DNA of 64,000 nucleotides from Thauera sp. K11 (GTDB lineage: Bacteria; Pseudomonadota; Gammaproteobacteria; Burkholderiales; Rhodocyclaceae): contig NZ_CP023440.1 in NCBI RefSeq assembly GCF_002354895.1, forward strand, positions 62,001 through 126,000. The letters are read 5' to 3'. Positions 56,979-64,000 of the stretch are shown here, one piece after another (position 1 is the stretch's first letter; the number at the start of each line of letters is the position of its first letter). Position numbers and translations under genes: made by a program. Under the pieces are notes generated by a model. That model worked only from the letters and a program-made list of their open reading frames with translations, was not told the origin of the DNA and ran no database searches.

Positions 56979-57457
56979 CCATGACACGACGTCTCCCCCT
57001 GACCGGCCTCGTGCTCGCGGTGTGGGTGCTGGGCGGTTGCGCCACGGGCAGGCCGTACGGCAACTTCGTCGCGACCTCGGCCGCACTCGATCAGCCCGCG
57101 CTCGCCGCGCAGGCGACCCGGCAACTGGCAGCGCTGTGGCCGCCGGCCCGGACCCGGTTCGCGCTGACGCAGCCCGCGGCGGACACGTTTGGCGCTGCGC
57201 TCGTCGGGCAGTTGCGCGCCGCGGGCTATGCCGTTCAGGAGGCGGCCGCGGGGAGCCCCGCGCTGGGCACGGCGCCGGTCGATCCGGCAGCCGGCTTGAC
57301 GTCGGAAGCGCTGACGCTGCGTTACGTGCTGGATCACGACGCGGGCACGGACCTCTATCGGCTGACCCTCTCGGTAGGCGAGCAGTCGATCACGCGGGCC
57401 TACCTGGTGCAGGGCGGCACGGCGAGACCGGCTGGCGCCTGGGTGCGCAGGGAGTGA
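56975..57457 (+). CDS. trbH: TrbH, outer-membrane core lipoprotein
   Basis: This 160-residue protein has a lipoprotein signal (LVLAVWVLGGC, Cys at about 25). It has the conserved TrbH layout of an N-terminal helix region (AALDQPALAAQATRQLAALW) and a C-terminal beta domain. It takes the place of VirB7 in IncP-type systems. Confidence 0.9.
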   Translation: MTMTRRLPLTGLVLAVWVLGGCATGRPYGNFVATSAALDQPALAAQATRQLAALWPPARTRFALTQPAADTFGAALVGQLRAAGYAVQEAAAGSPALGTAPVDPAAGLTSEALTLRYVLDHDAGTDLYRLTLSVGEQSITRAYLVQGGTARPAGAWVRRE

Positions 57458-57462
57458 ATCCG

Positions 57463-58866
57463 ATGCGCGACACCGATGATCCCATGGCCCCCGAAGCCTC
57501 GCCCGGGACGCTCACGACGCGCTCGGGCGTGCGCCGGGTCAACAATCTGCCGATGTATCTGATGGGGGGCGTCATGATCGCCTTCCTGGTGATCATGATG
57601 ATGGTGGCGGCCGATCGGGCGGCCCGGCAGCACACGCCCGCCGGCGAACCGGCCGGGAAAGCGGGCAGCACCGCGATGTTCGCCCGGGAGATCGCGGGCG
57701 AGCAGACTGGCGGGATCATTCCCCCCGCCCCTCGACTGATCCCGCCCGCGCTGGACACGGCGCCCGCCCGGGGCTCGGTCTCGGAGCCGATCCTGATCGC
57801 CCGCCCGGACGATCTGGACGCGCCGCCCCGGCCGCCCGATCGCAGCGGACCGGTGCAGCCCGCGCGCGATGAGGAAGCCGAGCGCATCCGTATGGCCAAG
57901 CTCCAGCGCCTCGAGGAAGCGGCCAGGGCCCCAACCGGTGTGCCCGTCGGCGCCCCGCGCAGTGCCGCTTCCGCGCCGACCGGTGTTGCCCGTTCGTCGT
58001 CTTCGCGCGAGGACGTACGGGCGCGGCTCGCGGCGCTGCGCCAACAGGCCGAGGGCGCCCGCGGCGACGATCCCACCGCAGCCTATCAGGCGCGCCTGGC
58101 GCAGATCCGCAGCCAGCTCAACACCGGCGCCGGCACCCCGGCCACGAGTGGGGGTGGCGCACCCTCCCTGCTTCAGGGGGCCGGTGGCGGACGTCACGCC
58201 CTGGCCTCGTTCGGCCAGGCAGGAGCGGGCGACCGCTGGGCGATGGACGCCCAGCCCGAGGCGCCGCGCACGCCGTTCGAACTGCGAGCCGGGTTCGTCG
58301 TGCCTGCGACGCTCATTTCGGGGATCAACTCCGATCTGCCGGGCCAGATCATGGCGCAGGTCGCGCAGCCCGTGTATGACACGCCGACCGGCCGGCATCT
58401 GCTGATCCCGCAAGGCGCGCGCCTCATCGGCGCCTACTCGAGCGAGGTCGCCTACGGGCAGGCGCGCGTGCTGGTGGCCTGGCAGCGCATCGTGTTTCCG
58501 GACGGCAAGGCGATGGACATCGGGGCGATGCCCGGCGCTGACAGCGCCGGGTACGCCGGCTTCAACGATCAGGTGAACAACCACTACGTGCGCACCTTCG
58601 CCTCCGCCTTCCTGATGTCGGCGGTGACGGCTGGCATCGCCCTGAGCCAGGACCGGGGCGGGCGCACAGACCATCGCGACACACAGCGTGCCGGCGACGC
58701 CCTGAGCGAAGCGCTGGGTCAGCAGCTCGGCCAGGTCACGGCGCAGATGATCGCGAAGAACCTGAACATCTCACCGACGCTCGCGATCCGTCCCGGCTAC
58801 CGCTTCAACGTGATCGTGACGAAGGACATGACGTTCTCGAAGCCGTACCAGTCATTCGATTACTGA
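57463..58866 (+). CDS. trbI: TrbI, VirB10-type T4SS core protein
   Basis: This 467-residue protein has one N-terminal membrane segment (about 28-50). A long Pro/Ala/Arg-rich periplasmic linker follows, then the C-terminal VirB10 barrel domain (GFVVPATLISGINSDLPGQI; VYDTPTGRHLLIPQGARLIG; LAIRPGYRFNVIVTKDM). ATG 57463 was chosen; the same frame is open upstream through trbH as a shadow. It spans from the inner to the outer membrane. Confidence 0.94.
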   Translation: MRDTDDPMAPEASPGTLTTRSGVRRVNNLPMYLMGGVMIAFLVIMMMVAADRAARQHTPAGEPAGKAGSTAMFAREIAGEQTGGIIPPAPRLIPPALDTAPARGSVSEPILIARPDDLDAPPRPPDRSGPVQPARDEEAERIRMAKLQRLEEAARAPTGVPVGAPRSAASAPTGVARSSSSREDVRARLAALRQQAEGARGDDPTAAYQARLAQIRSQLNTGAGTPATSGGGAPSLLQGAGGGRHALASFGQAGAGDRWAMDAQPEAPRTPFELRAGFVVPATLISGINSDLPGQIMAQVAQPVYDTPTGRHLLIPQGARLIGAYSSEVAYGQARVLVAWQRIVFPDGKAMDIGAMPGADSAGYAGFNDQVNNHYVRTFASAFLMSAVTAGIALSQDRGGRTDHRDTQRAGDALSEALGQQLGQVTAQMIAKNLNISPTLAIRPGYRFNVIVTKDMTFSKPYQSFDY

Positions 58867-58884
58867 CCCGAAGGAGGAGCCCTC

Positions 58885-59646
58885 ATGAAGATGCAATGCC
58901 GAGTCGCGCGCGCCGCTCTCGTTGTGGCGCTGGCTGCCGGCCCCGTCACGGCGCATGCCGGCGGGATCCCGGTCATCGACGGGGCGAACCTGTCGCAGAC
59001 GGTCATGACCGCCATCGAGAGCGTGGCCCAGACGCTCAAGCAGATCGAGCAGTACCAGACCCAGCTCCAGCAGTACGAGAATCAGTTGCAGAACACGGTG
59101 GCGCCGGCGGCCTACATCTGGGACCGCGCGCAGGCGACCATCAACGGGCTGATGGGCGCGGTCGACACGCTGAACTACTACAAGTCGCAGCTCGGCAGCG
59201 TCGATGCGTATCTCGGGAAATTCCAGGACGTCGCCTATTACCGCGGCTCGCCGTGCTTCTCGCCGGCCGGCTGCAGCGAGGCCGAGCGGGCGGCCATGCA
59301 GGAAAACCGGCGCCTGGCGGCCGAGTCGCAGAAGAAGGCCAACGATGCGCTGTTCCGGGGACTGGACCGGCAGCAGGATGCGCTGAGGGCCGATGCCCGC
59401 ACGCTGGAGCAGCTTCAGTCGGGCGCCCAGGGGGCGGGCGGCCAGATGCAGGCCCTGGGCTATGCGAATCAGCTTGCGAGCCAGCAGGCCAACCAGCTCC
59501 TGCAGATTCGTGCGCTGCTGATCGCCCAGCAGAACGCGGTGGCGGCCCGTATGCAGGCGGAGGCCGACAGAGAGGCGCAGATTATCGCAGCGGATGAGCA
59601 ATTTCGACGTGGCACATATCGGCCCAGTTCTGGGCAGACCTGGTAG
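58885..59646 (+). CDS. trbJ: TrbJ, VirB5-type T4SS protein
   Basis: This 253-residue protein has a signal peptide (about 1-26, GPVTAHA). An extended helical domain rich in Gln follows (QTLKQIEQYQTQLQQYENQL; ESQKKANDALFRGLDRQQDA), as in the TrbJ family. It has one Cys pair near the middle (SPCFSPAGCSE). It is thought to be a pilus-tip or periplasmic assembly factor. The start has a GGAGGAG site. Confidence 0.93.
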   Translation: MKMQCRVARAALVVALAAGPVTAHAGGIPVIDGANLSQTVMTAIESVAQTLKQIEQYQTQLQQYENQLQNTVAPAAYIWDRAQATINGLMGAVDTLNYYKSQLGSVDAYLGKFQDVAYYRGSPCFSPAGCSEAERAAMQENRRLAAESQKKANDALFRGLDRQQDALRADARTLEQLQSGAQGAGGQMQALGYANQLASQQANQLLQIRALLIAQQNAVAARMQAEADREAQIIAADEQFRRGTYRPSSGQTW

Positions 59647-59660
59647 AGGGAGTGGGACAA

Positions 59661-59891
59661 ATGAATCAGTACGTGAATTTGACAGCGGCTGCTTTCACGA
59701 TTGCACTGTTGTCCGGCTGCTCGCCGCAGACCCCACAGGAAACAAAGGGTAGGGAGGTGCCTGTAGTAAGCGACGAGAACTGCAGACCGGAGAACATCAA
59801 GCAGATCCAGGACGAGAAGGTGCGGCAGACGTTTGCCGATACCTGCGCACGTCGTGGCGGCTTCAAGGCCAGTTCCGGAAAGAACTACTGA
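59661..59891 (+). CDS. trbK: TrbK-type entry exclusion lipoprotein
   Basis: This 76-residue lipoprotein has a signal ending IALLSGC (Cys at about 20). The mature part is short and polar and ends with CARRGGFKASSGKNY. TrbK in the recipient envelope blocks redundant transfer of related plasmids. Base usage is less GC-rich than in trbB to trbJ. Confidence 0.85.
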   Translation: MNQYVNLTAAAFTIALLSGCSPQTPQETKGREVPVVSDENCRPENIKQIQDEKVRQTFADTCARRGGFKASSGKNY

Positions 59892-59901
59892 GGGACAGAC
59901 C

Positions 59902-61503
59902 GTGAAGCTGCCAATCATTTGTAGAGCGCTGCGGTTACTGTCGGCCGTCTGGCTGGCGCTTCTCGTCCCGAACGCACATGCCGCCATCGACAACGCGGAC
60001 GTACTTGATAGCGTCCTGACGCGCTATCAGACCGCAGCAAGCGGCTGGGCGGACACCATCATCAGTTCTGCATCCTGGCTCTTCTGGCTGCTGGTCGCCA
60101 TCTCTATGGTTTGGACGTTCGGGATGATGGCCTTGCGTAGGGCGGACCTGGGTGAGTTCTTTGCTGAGTTCGTGAGGTTCACAATATTCACCGGCTTCTT
60201 CTGGTGGCTCCTGATGAATGGCCCGAACTTCGCCAAATCGATTATGGATAGCTTGCGACAGATCGGAGGCAATGCGACCGGCCTCGGTACAAGACTTTCG
60301 CCTTCCGGGGTAGTAGACGTGGGCTTTGCCATTTTCAATAAGGTAATCGACCAGTCGTCGATGTGGTCACCTGTAAATAGTGCGGCGGGAATCATCATTG
60401 CGGCGATCATCCTGGTGGTCTTGGCGCTGGTGGGCGTCAACATGCTGGTACTGCTCGCGTCCGGGTGGGTTCTCGCGTATGCCGGCGTGTTCTTCTTAGG
60501 GTTCGGCGGGTCGCGCTGGACGTCGGACATGGCGATCAGCTACTACAAGACTGTGCTGAGCGTCGCTGCCCAACTCCTTGTCATGGTGCTCATCGTCGGT
60601 ATCGGAAAGACCTTTCTCGACGACTACTACGCGCGAATGAGCGAAGGCATAACGATTAAGGAGCTGGGGGTCATGCTGATTGTCTCCATCATCTTGCTCC
60701 TGTTGGTCAATAAGCTCCCAAGCCTGGTCTCCGGCATCATCACCGGCGCCAGCATCAGCCACGCCGGCATCGGCAGTTTCGGCGCAGGCGCGGCGGTGGG
60801 GGCTGCCGGGATGGCAGCGGCTGCAGCGGCGACGGGCAGCGCGATGCTGGCTGCGAGTGCTGCGAACGCTGCCGGCGGTGCGCAAGCCATAAGGGCGGCG
60901 ATCGCGAAGGGCAACGAAAACGTGCAGTCCGGCGCCGACGTGCTCACCAGCCTGTGGGGTGGTGGGTACGACGGGGGAGACACGGGCGAGCGTGCCAAAA
61001 ATCACATGTCGTACGCCGAGGCCGCTGGCATTTCATATCCCAACAGCACTCCGATTGATTCGGCAGGGCAGGGTGGGAACGTCAGGGGCAGACAGCAGGC
61101 GAGGAACGACCAGTCAGGCAAGACAAGCGCATCTAGGGACCGCGTTGGCGCGAGCAGTACGCGGAATACCGAGGGTCGTTCGCAACCGGACTCGGGTGGG
61201 CTGATGGCCTCGGTCGCGAAAGCCGGATTGATCGCCGCGGATACCGCCGCGAACCTGGCCAAAGGCACCGCGCAGGTCGCCAAAGACGCGCTGGCCGGAA
61301 CCACAGAGGCTGCACTGGACCGCATCGCCGAAACACCAGGCGGCAGGATCGCGGCCGCCATCAAAGGTGCGGCTGCGCCCGAAGGCGCGCATGGCGCGGC
61401 GCCGACGTTCGAGGGCAACACCCTCGCGGGCGCAGACACCAGCGGCATCGACGTGGAAGCGGAAGTCGCGGCGTTCGTCAATCGCGACACCCGATCCGCA
61501 TGA
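59902..61503 (+). CDS. trbL: TrbL, VirB6-type T4SS membrane protein
   Basis: This 533-residue protein has a signal peptide (about 1-27) and a VirB6 domain with five or more membrane segments (up to about 290). A long Ala/Gly-rich, probably unfolded tail follows. GTG 59902 was chosen because the signal sequence starts there; the upstream open frame overlaps trbK in another reading. The first half has clearly lower GC and different codons than the tail, suggesting a recombination join near 60760. Confidence 0.92.
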   Translation: MKLPIICRALRLLSAVWLALLVPNAHAAIDNADVLDSVLTRYQTAASGWADTIISSASWLFWLLVAISMVWTFGMMALRRADLGEFFAEFVRFTIFTGFFWWLLMNGPNFAKSIMDSLRQIGGNATGLGTRLSPSGVVDVGFAIFNKVIDQSSMWSPVNSAAGIIIAAIILVVLALVGVNMLVLLASGWVLAYAGVFFLGFGGSRWTSDMAISYYKTVLSVAAQLLVMVLIVGIGKTFLDDYYARMSEGITIKELGVMLIVSIILLLLVNKLPSLVSGIITGASISHAGIGSFGAGAAVGAAGMAAAAAATGSAMLAASAANAAGGAQAIRAAIAKGNENVQSGADVLTSLWGGGYDGGDTGERAKNHMSYAEAAGISYPNSTPIDSAGQGGNVRGRQQARNDQSGKTSASRDRVGASSTRNTEGRSQPDSGGLMASVAKAGLIAADTAANLAKGTAQVAKDALAGTTEAALDRIAETPGGRIAAAIKGAAAPEGAHGAAPTFEGNTLAGADTSGIDVEAEVAAFVNRDTRSA

Positions 61504-61614
61504 GCAGGAACAGCGCGGACTCGTCACGGCAAGGCTGGCACGCCCGGTGAAGGGCAAGGCGGGCGACGCTCACGCTACTGGCAAGCAGCGCAAATCAGCG
61601 AGGAGAAACGCACC

Positions 61615-62193
61615 ATGAAAAGGCACCTCCTGGGCATCGCCGTCGCGGCGATGGTCCTCGGCGTAGCGATCCACCCGGCCGGTGCACAAGAGGCAGAGGC
61701 GCTCGCCGGAGACACCCGCCTGGCTTGCGAGGCGATCCTGTGCCTCTCAACAGGTCAACGGCCGGGCGAGTGCACGCCATCACTGAGTCGCTACTTCGGC
61801 ATCATCAAGCGGAAACTCTCCGACACGCTCGAGGCCCGGCAGAATTTCCTCGAGCAATGTCCGGTCGCCCATCAGACGCCGCAGATGTCGGCCCTGATTC
61901 GTGCCGTCTCGCGCGGTGCCGGTCGGTGTGATGCGGCCTCGCTCAATCGAACGCTGCAACGGTGGAGCGGCGACGACGGCGGAGAGATCTCGATCAGCGA
62001 CAGACTCCCGGAGTACTGCGCGGCGTACACCGGGCACGCCTACACCGACTTCAGCCAGACGCGACCCCGGTACGTGGCGACGCCCGAGAGCGGGGGCTAT
62101 TGGGTCGAAGCCCAAGACTACGAGCGAGCCCTTGCGGAATACAACGCGCGCCGGGAAGCAGCGCGCCGCAGCGAGGGGTGGGGAGATCGCTAG
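61615..62193 (+). CDS. trbM: TrbM conjugal transfer protein
   Basis: This 192-residue exported protein has a signal peptide (about 1-24, GVAIHPAGA). The TrbM domain is rich in paired Cys residues (RLACEAILCLSTGQRPGECT; LEQCPVAHQ; DRLPEYC). Its exact role in pilus function is not known. It has a ribosome site (GAGGAG) of its own after a 110-base gap. Confidence 0.92.
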   Translation: MKRHLLGIAVAAMVLGVAIHPAGAQEAEALAGDTRLACEAILCLSTGQRPGECTPSLSRYFGIIKRKLSDTLEARQNFLEQCPVAHQTPQMSALIRAVSRGAGRCDAASLNRTLQRWSGDDGGEISISDRLPEYCAAYTGHAYTDFSQTRPRYVATPESGGYWVEAQDYERALAEYNARREAARRSEGWGDR

Positions 62194-62195
62194 AC

Positions 62196-62717
62196 ATGCT
62201 TCCCTTCGTTGCCGATATGCCGCCGCTGGAGCAGGAAAGGATCCTGTGTTCGATTTCTTCGGCGGTGAAGTACGCCGTGCCGGCCAACATCGTGCTGGCT
62301 GTTGCCGAGAAGGAGGGCGGCAAGCCGGGCCAGTGGGTCCGCAACACGAATGGCACCCATGATGTTGGTGCGATGCAGTTCAATACGGCGTACCTACGCG
62401 AGCTGGCGCGCTACGGCATCGCGGCGGAGGACGTTGCGGCCGCAGGCTGCTACGCGTTCGAGCTGGCCGCCTGGCGGTTGCGAAAGCACCTTCGGAACGA
62501 CCAGGGCGACCTCTGGACGCGCGCCGCGAACTACCACTCCCGTACACCTCGATTCAACGCCGTGTATCGCACTGACCTGATGAAGAAGGCGGCAAAGTGG
62601 GCCGATTGGCTGGAAGCCCGGTTTGTCACGGTAGACGTGACCCGGGCGGACGCGACGCCATCAATGCCGATGGCGAATGCGGCGAATGCGCCGGCGGCGC
62701 TGACTGCGCGGCGATAA
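62196..62717 (+). CDS. trbN: TrbN lytic transglycosylase
   Basis: This 173-residue cell-wall-cleaving enzyme has the transglycosylase core: AVPANIVLAVAEKEGGKPGQ with the catalytic Glu, THDVGAMQFNTAYL, and ANYHSRTP. It opens the peptidoglycan for the transfer channel. No clear signal peptide is visible at the start chosen. It begins two bases after trbM and is the last trb gene recognised here. Confidence 0.92.
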   Translation: MLPFVADMPPLEQERILCSISSAVKYAVPANIVLAVAEKEGGKPGQWVRNTNGTHDVGAMQFNTAYLRELARYGIAAEDVAAAGCYAFELAAWRLRKHLRNDQGDLWTRAANYHSRTPRFNAVYRTDLMKKAAKWADWLEARFVTVDVTRADATPSMPMANAANAPAALTARR

Positions 62718-63091
62718 CCCTGTTTGCATTCATCCAGAGCCCCCGAGTTCGACCTGGACGACACGTTTCTGAGTGGAGCTGCCATTGGGGAAACGGCCAC
62801 GAACTGCTGGTCGTCGGCCTTTGCTGTCGCTCAGAAAGCACGGCCCGGGCGGCAGCAGTGCCGTCCACACCCGCCCCTCGGTGCTCAGTTTGAATGACCG
62901 GAAGGCCTCCAGTCGCTTGACAGTGGTGTCGCCCCTATACCCTTAGCTGACACGCGGACTGGATGAAGTCTCGGAACGACTCGATCCGATCGAACAGGTA
63001 TAGACGGTTACAGACGAGCGACTAGATCGCGGCTGCCAGGCTTTGTCCGATTGCGTCTCCGGAAGACCGTGCGACTTGATTAGCAGACGCA
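62718..63091. other. 374 bases after the trb operon, no gene recognised
   Basis: No convincing ORF, repeat or terminator was found here. The trbO, trbP and upf genes that follow trbN in RP4 are absent. Confidence 0.5.
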
Positions 63092-63817
63092 CTATCGCGT
63101 GAGCCACTGCCCATACGCCTCTACATCGATCATGGGAACTGTCCCACTGAACTGAAGTTGGGAAATCAACTTGAAAAGAAAGGCCGTCGCTGGTTTGTTC
63201 TCGTTGATGAAGCTGTAGCTACCCGCAGCATGGTCAAAAAAGAAATGGCCGTGAGCAGCTACGCACCCGATGTCCAGCCGCCCCTCTCCTAGGTCGGCGG
63301 TCAGCGCTCGGTCGAAGGATTTCCCCAGCGCAGGGCTCCATTCACTCTCAAAGGTAAGTAATCCGCCCAAAATGGGAATGAGAGGCTTGGGAGGGTAAGT
63401 CCCACCCGCATGAGGAATTGGCAAGCTGGTCCGATGCAAGCTGCGGACGCTAGCAATCTTCTGCTGTGCATAAGTCACCAAACTGGCGTCTGCCGTCTGC
63501 TTGGCCTCGAACACGGCGTATACGCTCTCGGCCGGGATGATGGTCTCGTTCTCGTAAGTGAAGATGAACGGAGAGTACTGCCGATCGAAGATCACCACAT
63601 CGATCTGCTGGCTGAAATTCCCAAGGCTGTCCACCACATGCGCCTTGGCGGCCTGATAACGCTTCGGCAAGTACGTGTCTAGCATGCTGATCCAGACGTT
63701 TTCACTTGCGTCGCCTTTCGTTCCTGGATGGCCAAACGACTTCCGAACAGTAGAAAGGCGCTGTTGGATGTCTTCATGCAAGGACGAAAGAAGCTGGGAG
63801 AGCGACCACTGAGGCAT
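63092..63817 (-). CDS. DUF6602 protein with PD-(D/E)XK-like nuclease motif
   Basis: This 241-residue protein has the pattern of PD-(D/E)XK nucleases: Glu in GDASENVWISML (about 40), Asp in SQQIDVVIFDRQ (about 73) and EAK in VYAVFEAKQ (about 104). This suits the DUF6602 family. It may be a restriction- or defence-type nuclease, or an inactive relative. Its ATG is directly next to the stop of the upstream gene, so the two form one operon. It converges on the trb operon. Confidence 0.7.
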   Translation of the reverse strand: MPQWSLSQLLSSLHEDIQQRLSTVRKSFGHPGTKGDASENVWISMLDTYLPKRYQAAKAHVVDSLGNFSQQIDVVIFDRQYSPFIFTYENETIIPAESVYAVFEAKQTADASLVTYAQQKIASVRSLHRTSLPIPHAGGTYPPKPLIPILGGLLTFESEWSPALGKSFDRALTADLGEGRLDIGCVAAHGHFFFDHAAGSYSFINENKPATAFLFKLISQLQFSGTVPMIDVEAYGQWLTR

Positions 63818-64000
63818 TTAATACCCCCTTGCGGTGGAGTCTTTGAACGGCGGAGTCGGCACCATCGCGCGGGCCAGTTCGATCGCACGAGACGGCTTGA
63901 TGGGCCCCTGAGGGTAGGCGTCCAGCACGATTGCGGGCAGCAGGCGCTGCGTGAGGTCCGAGTAGGTGAAGCCGTAGGGGCGTTTGGCCTGCTCGCCGGT
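63818..64000 (-). CDS. unknown protein, C-terminal part, operon partner of DUF6602
   Basis: The frame enters at the window edge and ends at TAA 63818-63820, directly abutting the DUF6602 start. The visible 60 residues include RPYGFTYSDLTQRLLPAIVL and SRAIELARAMVPTPPFKD. The family is not recognisable from this part. Zero-base spacing suggests co-translation with the putative nuclease. Confidence 0.7.
   Translation of the reverse strand, partial: TGEQAKRPYGFTYSDLTQRLLPAIVLDAYPQGPIKPSRAIELARAMVPTPPFKDSTARGY

Overview
The window reads as part of a mosaic, GC-rich conjugative plasmid from a betaproteobacterium. A member of the Rhodocyclales (Thauera, Azoarcus or Aromatoleum type) is the best guess. 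That rests on an IncP-type Trb/KorB conjugation module, plasmid partition and replication-like genes, a PEP-CTERM protein tail, and Tn21-type and IS66-type mobile DNA. No rRNA, tRNA or CRISPR array was seen.

Layout. 0-4.6 kb holds the tail of a PEP-CTERM protein, IS debris, and a dual-specificity-type phosphatase gene split right after its start codon by a complete IS66 element with an 8-bp target duplication. Next to it lies a broken metallophosphoesterase gene. 4.8-12.6 kb is a plasmid stability and accessory region. It contains a KfrA protein, an SOS-boxed divergent pair (SRAP/YedK-like plus an unknown gene), a pair of inverted DnaA boxes, an H-NS-like silencer, a retropepsin-like protease, and a VapBC module. 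It ends with a 2.1-kb unit flanked by Tn21-type inverted repeats that carries a second KfrA and a second VapBC. 12.75-33.34 kb is a 20.6-kb Tn3-family transposon bounded by 38-bp repeats and a 5-bp duplication (TTAGA). It carries tnpA/tnpR, an ACR3-like permease, a glycosyltransferase, a complete czc-type Co/Zn/Cd efflux system with its two-component regulator, a CadA-type P-type ATPase, CadR, and small Met-rich or Cys-rich proteins. Two further internal right-type ends could define shorter nested transposons.

33.4-39.8 kb is plasmid maintenance: a tyrosine recombinase, a frameshifted small gene, a candidate replication initiator, and parAB with four identical palindromic candidate parS sites. 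40-43 kb holds a TetR regulator divergent from a membrane-anchored FAD oxidoreductase, separated by two probable operators. 43-47.6 kb is IS DNA: an IS66-type element lacking its left end and carrying a passenger gene, then an intact IS1182-type element. 47.7-48.3 kb is a small lower-GC islet. 48.85-62.7 kb is the regulated mating-pair-formation module: korB, trbA and trbB to trbN, with two perfect KorB operators flanking trbA. The TrbC pilin keeps the 78-residue core expected of a circular pilin. The right edge holds a probable two-gene unit with a PD-(D/E)XK-like DUF6602 protein.

How the parts work together. The Trb proteins build the conjugative T4SS under KorB/TrbA control. ParAB with parS, KfrA and the VapBC modules keep the plasmid in the population, and the H-NS-like protein may silence it. 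The transposon supplies the selective cargo: CzcCBA exports ions across the envelope, CadA exports them from the cytoplasm, CadR and CzcRS sense metal, and the small periplasmic proteins may bind it.
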